From contig JAGALG010000119.1 in assembly GCA_017848075.1 (NCBI GenBank), forward strand, positions 1 through 21,174: a stretch of 21,174 nt of DNA, in the 5' to 3' direction. The DNA comes from Oscillospiraceae bacterium. GTDB taxonomy: Bacteria; Bacillota; Clostridia; Oscillospirales; Ruminococcaceae. This document shows, one piece after another, positions 14,564-20,626 of this stretch. The notes beneath the pieces were generated by a model that did not search any database, was not told the DNA's origin, and worked only from the letters and a program-made list of their open reading frames with translations. Within the stretch, counting starts at the first letter, position 1. The number at the start of each line of letters is the position of its first letter. The position numbers and the translations under genes were made by a program.

Positions 14564-14782
14564 TTGTCTAAAGAAGACGTAATTGAACTGGAAGGCAAGG
14601 TTCTCGAATCTCTGCCTAACGCTCAATTCAAAGTTGAGCTGCCAAATGGACATGTAATTCTGGCTCATATCTCCGGTAAGCTGCGTATGAACTTCATCCG
14701 TATCCTGCCAGGTGATAAAGTGACTGTGGAGATGTCTCCATACGATCTGCAGAAAGGCAGAATTACCTGGCGCTCCAAATAA
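14564..14782 (+). CDS. infA: Translation initiation factor IF-1
   Basis: IF-1 occupies the A site of the 30S subunit during initiation and cooperates with IF-2 and IF-3. The 72-residue OB-fold protein begins MSKEDVIELEGKVLESLPNA and ends SPYDLQKGRITWRSK, exactly the family length. The start is TTG at 14564, fixed by GAGGAGG (14549-14555) at 8-nt spacing and by homologous N-termini. Confidence 0.98.
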   Translation: MSKEDVIELEGKVLESLPNAQFKVELPNGHVILAHISGKLRMNFIRILPGDKVTVEMSPYDLQKGRITWRSK

Positions 14783-14838
14783 GTTGCCAGATAAGAATTG
14801 ATTTAACTGTTTAGGTAAAATACAAGGAGGTATTTCAA

Positions 14839-14952
14839 ATGAAAGTAAGACCTTCCGTTAAGCCTATTTGCGAAAAATGTAAAGTAATCAAACGCAAAGG
14901 ACGCATTATGGTTATCTGCGATAACCCAAAACATAAACAGCGTCAGGGCTAA
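14839..14952 (+). CDS. rpmJ: 50S ribosomal protein L36, zinc form
   Basis: L36 is the smallest large-subunit protein. Translation from 14839 gives 37 residues beginning MKVRPSVKPICEKCKVIKRK with the zinc ligands Cys11, Cys14, Cys27 and His32, that is, the zinc-containing (C+) form. AAGGAGG (14824-14830) precedes the ATG at 8 nt. Confidence 0.97.
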   Translation: MKVRPSVKPICEKCKVIKRKGRIMVICDNPKHKQRQG

Positions 14953-14956
14953 TAGT

Positions 14957-14985
14957 TTGAACCAAACTATGGAAACCGATATAAT
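14957..14985 (+). promoter_or_regulatory. Promoter-like sequence before rpsM
   Basis: TTGAAC (14957-14962), 17 bp, TATAAT (14980-14985). A start near 14992 would fall at the end of the rpsM ribosome binding site (GGAGGTG, 14986-14992), giving an almost leaderless message. It may be chance, or an internal promoter for the alpha-operon portion with poor translation of rpsM itself. Confidence 0.3.
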
Positions 14986-15002
14986 GGAGGTGCGACAAAA
15001 GT

Positions 15003-15371
15003 ATGGCTCGTATTGCTGGTGTTGACTTGCCTCGTGAGAAGCGAGTTGAAATTGGACTTACCTATATCTACGGTATTGGCAGAAAGTCCGCATCTGACAT
15101 CCTTGCTGCTACAGGTGTAAACCCTGATATCAGAGTAAAAGACCTGGAAGAAGACGATGTCTCCAAGCTGAGAGATTATATTGATAAACACTTTGTAGTA
15201 GAAGGCGACCTTCGTCGTGATACTGCACTGAACATCAAACGACTGATTGAAATTGGCTCCTACAGAGGCCTGCGTCACAGACGTGGTCTGCCTGTAAGAG
15301 GTCAGAGAACCAAGACCAATGCTCGTACTCGCAAAGGTCCAGCCAAAACAATCGCTAACAAGAAGAAATAA
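15003..15371 (+). CDS. rpsM: 30S ribosomal protein S13
   Basis: S13 lies in the head of the small subunit, contacting L5 and the P-site tRNA. The 122-residue product starts MARIAGVDLPREKRVEIGLT, contains the helix-two-turn-helix region IYGIGRKSASDILAATGV, and ends with the basic tail RGQRTKTNARTRKGPAKTIA, which reaches toward tRNA. GGAGGTG precedes the ATG at 10 nt. Confidence 0.98.
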   Translation: MARIAGVDLPREKRVEIGLTYIYGIGRKSASDILAATGVNPDIRVKDLEEDDVSKLRDYIDKHFVVEGDLRRDTALNIKRLIEIGSYRGLRHRRGLPVRGQRTKTNARTRKGPAKTIANKKK

Positions 15372-15390
15372 TTAAGGAGGGATAGGAGAA

Positions 15391-15788
15391 ATGGCTAAAG
15401 CAAACGCAAAAAAAGCCGCACCAAGACGTCGTGAACGCAAAAATATCGAACGCGGTGCTGCTCATATCCAGTCTACATTAACAACACCATCGTAACTATC
15501 ACCGATACCCAGGGTAATGCACTTTCTTGGGCATCCGCAGGTGGTCTTGGCTTCAGAGGTTCCAGAAAATCCACTCCTTTCGCAGCTCAGACTGCAGCAG
15601 AAACCGCTGCTAAAGCTGCAATGGTACATGGTCTGAAAACCGTTGAAGTTTATGTTAAAGGTCCAGGTTCCGGTCGTGAGGCTGCTATCCGCGCACTGCA
15701 GGCAGCAGGTCTTGAGGTAAGCATGATCAAAGATGTTACCCCAATCCCACACAACGGTTGCCGCCCACCAAAGAGAAGAAGAGTCTAA
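15391..15788 (+). pseudogene. rpsK: 30S ribosomal protein S11, reading frame broken by a one-base deletion
   Basis: S11 forms part of the platform near the E site and the mRNA exit. From the ATG at 15391 (AAGGAGG at 15374-15380) the frame reads correctly through RKNIERGAAHIQST, then hits a stop at 15493-15495 after 34 codons. A second frame from 15480 continues without a break: NNTIVTITDTQGNALSWASA and onward to IPHNGCRPPKRRRV, ending at 15788. One base is missing at 15479/15480, where TTCAAC is expected and TTAAC is found. Restoring it gives a normal S11 of about 132 residues. No slippery heptamer is present. S11 is essential, so a sequencing or assembly error is the most likely cause; identity of the gene is certain. 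Confidence 0.95.
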
Positions 15789-15807
15789 TTAAGGAGGAAC
15801 CAAAGTT

Positions 15808-16401
15808 ATGGCAAAGAACAGACAGCCAATTCTGAAACGTTGCAAAACTCTGGGCCTGTCCCCAGCAGTTCTTGGTTACTCTAAAGAGACCAACCGCAAC
15901 CCAAAACAGATGCGCCGTAAACAGTCTGAATACGGTGTACAGCTGAATGAAAAACAGAAAGTTAAATTCATCTACGGTGTACTGGAAAAACAGTTCCACA
16001 AATACTACGAAAAAGCAGAACGCAAAAACGGTGTTACCGGTGAACTGCTGCTTCAGGAACTGGAACGTCGTCTGGACAATGTAGTATACCGCATGGGATT
16101 TGCAAACACTCGCCGCGAGGCTCGTCAGCTTGTTAGCCACGGTCACTTCACCGTTAACGGCAGCCGCGTAGATATTCCATCTTACCAGGTTCGTCTGGGC
16201 GAAGTTATCGCTGTAAGCGAAAAGTCCCGCAAAAACACTAAATTCAAAACCCTTTTGGAAGAGAATGGCAAAAAAGCTATGCCAAAATGGATTGAAAAAG
16301 CTGCAGAAACCTTCGAAGGTAAAATCGTAGCAATGCCTGCTCGTGACGACATCGACTACGAGGTTCAGGAACATCTCATCGTTGAGCTGTACTCCAAATA
16401 A
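15808..16401 (+). CDS. rpsD: 30S ribosomal protein S4
   Basis: S4 is a primary 16S rRNA binder that nucleates the small-subunit body and affects decoding fidelity. The 197-residue protein has the N-terminal domain (MAKNRQPILKRCKTLGLSP), only one cysteine there and so no CxxC zinc finger (C- form), and the S4 RNA-binding domain near LERRLDNVVYRMGFANTRRE and RQLVSHGHFTVNGSRVDIPS. AAGGAGG (15791-15797) precedes the ATG. In other bacteria S4 represses the alpha operon; nothing here demonstrates it. Confidence 0.98.
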   Translation: MAKNRQPILKRCKTLGLSPAVLGYSKETNRNPKQMRRKQSEYGVQLNEKQKVKFIYGVLEKQFHKYYEKAERKNGVTGELLLQELERRLDNVVYRMGFANTRREARQLVSHGHFTVNGSRVDIPSYQVRLGEVIAVSEKSRKNTKFKTLLEENGKKAMPKWIEKAAETFEGKIVAMPARDDIDYEVQEHLIVELYSK

Positions 16402-16413
16402 TAAGAGTGTTTG

Positions 16414-16447
16414 CCGGCGGGCAAGCGTTTGCCCGCGGGTCGCTTTT
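16414..16447 (+). terminator. Hairpin between rpsD and rpoA (weak terminator or processing site)
   Basis: GCGGGCAA (16417-16424) pairs perfectly with TTGCCCGC (16429-16436) around GCGT, with two further C-G pairs outside a G-G mismatch. Only four T follow (16444-16447), separated from the stem by several bases. Partial termination or RNA processing that lowers rpoA relative to ribosomal proteins would fit. Confidence 0.45.
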
Positions 16448-16542
16448 ATCATTTGTGATTCAGCATGGGAACGCGAAATATACAACAGGATCCTTACAAA
16501 AGTCTTTTTGCTGGGATCCAGTTATACAAGGAGGGTTTCATA

Positions 16543-17541
16543 ATGGTTAAAATCATCGAACCAAAAATCGAGACGGAAGAACTGAAATCTGACGGTACTT
16601 ACGGCAGATTCGTTGTAGAACCACTCGACAGAGGTTTTGGAACAACTTTAGGCAACAGCCTTAGAAGAGTTTTGCTCTCCTCGCTTCCTGGTGTTGCAGT
16701 AACCTCCATCAAAATTGATGGTGTGCAGCACGAATTCTCAACCATTGAGGGCGTTAAAGAGGATGTTACAGAGATCGTCCTTAACATCAAAGGTTTAACT
16801 GCAAAGCTCTATTGTGAAGGTCCTAAAACTGTATACATCAATGCAGAAGGTGAATGCGAAGTTACCGCTGGATCTATTCAGTGTGACGCTGATGTTGAGA
16901 TCCTCGACCCAAGCATGCATATCGCTACACTGGGCCCTAACGCTACCCTTAGAATGGAAATTGTTCTGGACAAAGGCCAGGGTTATGTGTCTGCGGACAA
17001 GAACAAACAGATCGCTAAGGATAAAAACAACGATAAATCCGTTCAGGATAAAACTCAGGTTGACAAACCGAGTCTTAACAAGATTTATGTTGACAGCATT
17101 TATACCCCTGTTTTGAAAGTGAACTACGTTGTAGAGAACACACGCGTAGAACAGATTACAGACTATGACAAGCTGACATTGGAAGTGTGGACAGACGGTA
17201 CAATCTCTGCAAAAGAAGCTGTCTCTCTTTCAGCCAAGATCCTCAATAGACAACTCAACCACTTCGTGGATCTGTCCGAAGAAGTGAGCAACACTGAGAT
17301 CATGGATACTCAGGAAGACACCGGTAGGGAAAAGGCTCTTGAGATGACCATTGAAGAGCTTGACCTTTCTGTGCGTGCGTTCAACTGTCTCAAACGGGCA
17401 GGCGTCAACACTGTAAGTGATTTGATCAACAAATCTCAGGATGAAATGATGAAAGTTCGTAACCTCGGTAAAAAATCTCTGGAAGAGGTTCTGGCGAAAC
17501 TGGATTCCCTTGGTTTCACCCTGAACAAAACCGATGAATAG
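16543..17541 (+). CDS. rpoA: DNA-directed RNA polymerase subunit alpha
   Basis: Alpha dimerises to start RNA polymerase assembly, and its C-terminal domain contacts UP elements and activators. The 332-residue product has the N-terminal domain with GFGTTLGNSLRRVLLSSLPG and VDSIYTPVLKVNYVVENTRV, and the C-terminal domain with LDLSVRAFNCLKRAGVNTV and RNLGKKSLEEV. It is longer than the usual 310-320 residues because of a Lys/Asp/Asn-rich insertion at about residues 153-182. The ATG at 16543, after AAGGAGGG (16528-16535), is chosen over an in-frame ATG at 16465 that lacks a ribosome binding site and would add 26 non-homologous residues. Confidence 0.98.
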   Translation: MVKIIEPKIETEELKSDGTYGRFVVEPLDRGFGTTLGNSLRRVLLSSLPGVAVTSIKIDGVQHEFSTIEGVKEDVTEIVLNIKGLTAKLYCEGPKTVYINAEGECEVTAGSIQCDADVEILDPSMHIATLGPNATLRMEIVLDKGQGYVSADKNKQIAKDKNNDKSVQDKTQVDKPSLNKIYVDSIYTPVLKVNYVVENTRVEQITDYDKLTLEVWTDGTISAKEAVSLSAKILNRQLNHFVDLSEEVSNTEIMDTQEDTGREKALEMTIEELDLSVRAFNCLKRAGVNTVSDLINKSQDEMMKVRNLGKKSLEEVLAKLDSLGFTLNKTDE

Positions 17542-17583
17542 TTGAGAATAATTCCACAATCCGAAATAAAGGAGTGAATTTGG

Positions 17584-17925
17584 ATGCCAGGTACAAGAAA
17601 ACTCGGCAGAACTAGCGATAGCAGAGCTGCCATGCTCAGAGCGATGGTTACCTTCCTGCTGGAAAATGGCAAGATCGAGACCACCGTTACCAGAGCAAAA
17701 GAAGTTAAAGCAATGACCGACAGAATCATCACCAAAGCTAAGCTGGATAACCTCCACTCCAAGCGTCAGGTGTACTCTTACGTTACCAAAGAAACCGTAG
17801 CTAAGAAAACCATTGATGAGATTGCTCCAAAATACATGGATCGCAACGGCGGTTACACCCGCATCATCAAAACTGGTCCTCGCCGCGGTGACGCTGCTGA
17901 GATGGCTATCATTGAATTGGTTTAA
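17584..17925 (+). CDS. rplQ: 50S ribosomal protein L17
   Basis: L17 lies near the tunnel exit on the large subunit. The 113-residue product starts MPGTRKLGRTSDSRAAMLRA and shows TTVTRAKEVKAMTDRIITKA and the closing GGYTRIIKTGPRRGDAAEMA, the expected length and pattern. AAAGGAG (17568-17574) precedes the ATG at 9 nt. It is the last gene of the super-operon, directly before an intrinsic terminator. Confidence 0.98.
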   Translation: MPGTRKLGRTSDSRAAMLRAMVTFLLENGKIETTVTRAKEVKAMTDRIITKAKLDNLHSKRQVYSYVTKETVAKKTIDEIAPKYMDRNGGYTRIIKTGPRRGDAAEMAIIELV

Positions 17926-17937
17926 TTTGATGATTTC

Positions 17938-17968
17938 AAGACCCACCCATAGAGGTGGGTCTTTTTTT
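17938..17968 (+). terminator. Intrinsic terminator of the ribosomal super-operon
   Basis: A perfect 10-bp stem AAGACCCACC/GGTGGGTCTT (17938-17947 with 17954-17963) with the loop CATAGA and a T-run to 17968. It ends 13-43 nt after the rplQ stop. Confidence 0.95.
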
Positions 17969-18056
17969 ATGCCCTAAAAGAGAATTTCCCGATGACGGAA
18001 ACAAAGGAATTTTTTTAGCAAGTCTCACAAAAATGCAGCAATCCGGTCTACTTTAT

Positions 18057-18085
18057 TTGAAAAAGGTGGACAGCTGTGCTATGAT
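18057..18085 (+). promoter_or_regulatory. Promoter of the amidohydrolase pair
   Basis: TTGAAA (18057-18062), a 17-bp spacer and TATGAT (18080-18085), with TGC just before the -10 making an extended -10 promoter. The start should be near 18092, giving a leader of about 60 nt. It lies past the super-operon terminator, so the unit is independent. Confidence 0.8.
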
Positions 18086-18152
18086 TGGATTGTGCCTGAG
18101 TACAGGAGAGTAACTTAAGGCGAAACAAACTTCTGGAGGAGGAAACAGCAGA

Positions 18153-19316
18153 ATGAAAGCGATTATTAACGGCAAAGTTGTTACCGTGACCGGAGAAACC
18201 TATGAGAAAGGTACCGTTCTGGTAGAGAACGGTAAGATCCAGGCAGTGGGCGCTGATATTGCAGTGCCAGAGGGTGCCGAGATCATCAATGCAGAGGGCT
18301 GCTGGGTACTGCCAGGCCTGATCGACTGCCATACCCATATCAGTAATTTCGGTGAACCAGGCAGCATTCCTGGTCTTGCAGATGGCAATGAAATGACCAG
18401 CCCTGTGACCGCACAGGTTCGTGCAGCTGATGCCATTTATCCTGATGATTATGCAATCAAACCAGTTCGTGAAGCTGGCTTTACTACCGTATGTGTTCTT
18501 CCAGGTTCCGCAAATGTTATCGGCGGTACCGGTATTTCCCTGAAACTTCGTGGTCAGACCCCAGCTGAAATGATCATTGCAGGTTCTGAACAGATGAAAA
18601 TGGCCTTCGGTGAAAACCCAAGACGCGTTTACGGCAGCCAGAAAAAACTGCCAAGCACCCGTATGGGTACTGGTGCTGTAATGCGTGAGGCTCTGTATAA
18701 TGCGAAAGTATACTCTGACGCTCTGCTGGAAGCAGAAAATGATCCTTCCAAGAAACCAAAACCAGACTTCAAGCTGGATGCTCTGGTACCGGTTGTTCGC
18801 GGCGAAATGCGTTGCCGTATCCATGCACATCGCTATGATGACATCCTGAATGCAATCTCCATCGCAGAAGAATATGGCCTGGATTACTGCATTGAACACT
18901 GCACTGAGGGCCATATGATCCCAGAAGCACTGAACGAAAAACATGCAAAAGTTGTAATCGGTCCACATCTGACTGCTCCAAGTAAATGCGAGATCCATAA
19001 TCATATCTTTGCTAACGCAGGCATCCTGAGCAAACAGGAAAACATTACGGTATGCCTGACCGCTGATACCGCTTCTCAGACTACCGCTCTGCCAATGACC
19101 ATCGGTATGCTGATGCGTCACGGCCTCAGCGAAGAAGACGCAATCAAAGGCGTTACCATTAACCCTGCAAAAGTTCTTCAGCTGGAAGACCGTGTTGGTT
19201 CCCTGGAAGTTGGCAAAGACGCAGATATCGCGATCTTTGACGGCCATCCATTTGACAGCATGAGCCTGTGCCGTCTGGTTATGATTGACGGCGTTGTATA
19301 TAAAAACAGCCTGTAG
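18153..19316 (+). CDS. Metal-dependent amidohydrolase, imidazolonepropionase-like (first of tandem pair)
   Basis: A 387-residue cytoplasmic enzyme of the amidohydrolase superfamily (no signal peptide). A small N-terminal beta domain (MKAIINGKVVTVTGETYEKG) is followed by the TIM-barrel with the metal motif HTH (His60, His62), later histidines His224/His226 (IHAHR) and His249 (IEHC), and Asp305 (LTADT). The C-terminus GSLEVGKDADIAIFDGHPF is typical of the family (COG1228-like). The superfamily hydrolyses C-N or related bonds in cyclic amides, dipeptides and similar compounds; the substrate cannot be deduced. GGAGGAGG lies 10 nt before the ATG. Codon use is like the ribosomal genes (Pro mostly CCA, almost no CGG), suggesting high expression. 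Its paralogue follows 20 nt downstream. Confidence 0.87.
   Translation: MKAIINGKVVTVTGETYEKGTVLVENGKIQAVGADIAVPEGAEIINAEGCWVLPGLIDCHTHISNFGEPGSIPGLADGNEMTSPVTAQVRAADAIYPDDYAIKPVREAGFTTVCVLPGSANVIGGTGISLKLRGQTPAEMIIAGSEQMKMAFGENPRRVYGSQKKLPSTRMGTGAVMREALYNAKVYSDALLEAENDPSKKPKPDFKLDALVPVVRGEMRCRIHAHRYDDILNAISIAEEYGLDYCIEHCTEGHMIPEALNEKHAKVVIGPHLTAPSKCEIHNHIFANAGILSKQENITVCLTADTASQTTALPMTIGMLMRHGLSEEDAIKGVTINPAKVLQLEDRVGSLEVGKDADIAIFDGHPFDSMSLCRLVMIDGVVYKNSL
18780..18811 (+). repeat. 32-bp block identical in both amidohydrolase genes (copy 1)
   Basis: This block encodes ALVPVVRGEMR and is identical, including synonymous positions, to 19970-20001 in the second gene. It marks the metal-site neighbourhood as the best conserved part of the duplication. 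Confidence 0.9.
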
Positions 19317-19336
19317 GAGAGAGGAGAGTCAATAAC

Positions 19337-20506
19337 ATGATTGCAATTACCAATGGTAAAGTAGTTACCGTAACCGGCGAAACCTATGAGAAAGGTACTG
19401 TCCTCGTAGAGAACGACAAAATCGTTGCAGTAGGTGCTGATGTTGTTGTTCCAGAAGGCGCAGAAGTGATCGACGCAGAAGGCTGCTGGGTAATGCCAGG
19501 TCTGATCGACCCACATACCCATATCTCCAACTTCAATGAGCCAAGAACCATGCCATCTCCACCAATGGACGGCAACGAAATGAGCGGCCCGATCCAGTCC
19601 CATGTTCGCGCCTTTGATGCAGTAAACCCATTTGACTATGCGATCGATGTGGTTCGTAAAGCTGGCTTCAGCACCGTTTGTATCCTGCCGGGTTCCGGCA
19701 ACCCAATCGGCGGTACCGGCACCGTTATCAAACTGCGTAATGTTGCTACTGCGGAAGAGATGGAGATCCCAGGCTGCGAGCAGATGAAATTTGCTATGGG
19801 CGAAAACCCAAAACGCAACTACGGTTCTGAACGCAAAGCTCCAATGACTCGTATGGGTCTGGCTGCGATTACCCGTGAAACTCTGAAAAAAGCAGTAAAC
19901 TACTCCAATAAACTGAAAGCTGCAGAATCCGACCCTTCCAAAGCTCCGGAATGGGATGCTAAACTGGAAGCTCTGGTACCGGTTGTTCGCGGCGAAATGC
20001 GCTGCCGCTTCCATGCACATCGCTCTGATGACATCATGACTGCGATCCGTCTGGCTGAAGAATTCCATCTGGATTACACCATCGAGCACTGCACCGAAGG
20101 CTTCATGATCGTTGATGCACTGAAGAAGAGAAATGTTCCTGTAACCATCGGTCCACACCTGTGGGGCCCAAGCAAACAGGAAATCTGGAACATGACTTTG
20201 GAGAACTCCGGTATTCTGGCAAATGCTGGTCTGCAGGTTTCTCTGACTGCTGACGAAGGCTCCAAAACCGCTTTCCTGCCAGCAACCATCGGTCTGCTGA
20301 TCCGTAACGGCCTCAGCGAAGCAGACGCTTTCAAAGGTGTTACCATCAACCCAGCAAAAACTCTGGGTCTGGAAAAACGCATCGGTTCTCTGGAAGTGGG
20401 CAAAGATGCCGATATTGCGATCTTCGATGGCTATCCATTCAGCTCCCTGTCCCTCTGCTGCCTGAGCATGATCGATGGCAAAGTTGTACATAACACCATG
20501 AAATAA
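19337..20506 (+). CDS. Metal-dependent amidohydrolase, imidazolonepropionase-like (second of tandem pair)
   Basis: A 389-residue paralogue of the preceding gene, roughly 60 percent identical by eye along the whole length. It keeps the proposed metal residues: His60/His62 (HTH), His226/His228 (FHAHR), His251 (IEHC) and Asp306 (LTADE). Differences cluster after HTHISNF (an extra residue and two prolines), in residues 134-146, and around residues 274-310 (GPHLWGPSKQEIW versus GPHLTAPSKCEIH), positions that line the pocket in this superfamily, so the two may act on different substrates or form a hetero-oligomer. GAGGAG (19321-19326) precedes the ATG. It is co-transcribed with the first gene and followed by a terminator. 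Codon use again resembles the ribosomal genes. Confidence 0.87.
   Translation: MIAITNGKVVTVTGETYEKGTVLVENDKIVAVGADVVVPEGAEVIDAEGCWVMPGLIDPHTHISNFNEPRTMPSPPMDGNEMSGPIQSHVRAFDAVNPFDYAIDVVRKAGFSTVCILPGSGNPIGGTGTVIKLRNVATAEEMEIPGCEQMKFAMGENPKRNYGSERKAPMTRMGLAAITRETLKKAVNYSNKLKAAESDPSKAPEWDAKLEALVPVVRGEMRCRFHAHRSDDIMTAIRLAEEFHLDYTIEHCTEGFMIVDALKKRNVPVTIGPHLWGPSKQEIWNMTLENSGILANAGLQVSLTADEGSKTAFLPATIGLLIRNGLSEADAFKGVTINPAKTLGLEKRIGSLEVGKDADIAIFDGYPFSSLSLCCLSMIDGKVVHNTMK
19970..20001 (+). repeat. 32-bp block identical in both amidohydrolase genes (copy 2)
   Basis: Identical to 18780-18811. Flanking DNA shows many synonymous differences, so this may reflect strong constraint, recent duplication or local gene conversion. 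Confidence 0.9.
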
Positions 20507-20515
20507 CCCGTATTC

Positions 20516-20542
20516 AAAAGCCCGGTTTTACCGGGCTTTTTT
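20516..20542 (+). terminator. Intrinsic terminator of the amidohydrolase unit
   Basis: AAAAGCCCGG (20516-20525) pairs with CCGGGCTTTT (20531-20540) around TTTTA, followed by further T to 20542. It starts 10 nt after the second amidohydrolase stop. Confidence 0.93.
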
Positions 20543-20561
20543 CTATACCCGAAGGACAGCA

Positions 20562-20590
20562 TTGACATTGTTCTCCCCAGCGTTTACAAT
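20562..20590 (+). promoter_or_regulatory. Promoter of the HAD-family gene
   Basis: A perfect -35 TTGACA (20562-20567), 17 bp, then TACAAT (20585-20590). The start should be near 20597, about 30 nt before the ATG. Confidence 0.85.
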
Positions 20591-20626
20591 AAAAGCAGAA
20601 GATTCCATGATGAGGAGGGAAAATCA

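Noticed and set aside
15470..15500. Programmed -1 frameshifting in rpsK
   Set aside because: A -1 slip at TTA would restore the frame, but there is no slippery heptamer or obvious stimulatory structure, and rpsK is not known to be frameshifted; an indel error is simpler.
16343..16543. A 66-codon frame across the rpsD end and the rpoA leader
   Set aside because: It overlaps rpsD in another frame, runs through the hairpin, and has no ribosome binding site.
17985..18020. A second terminator after rplQ (TTTCC/GGAAA hairpin with seven T downstream)
   Set aside because: The stem is only 5 bp and the T-run is several bases away; the perfect terminator at 17938-17968 already ends the operon.
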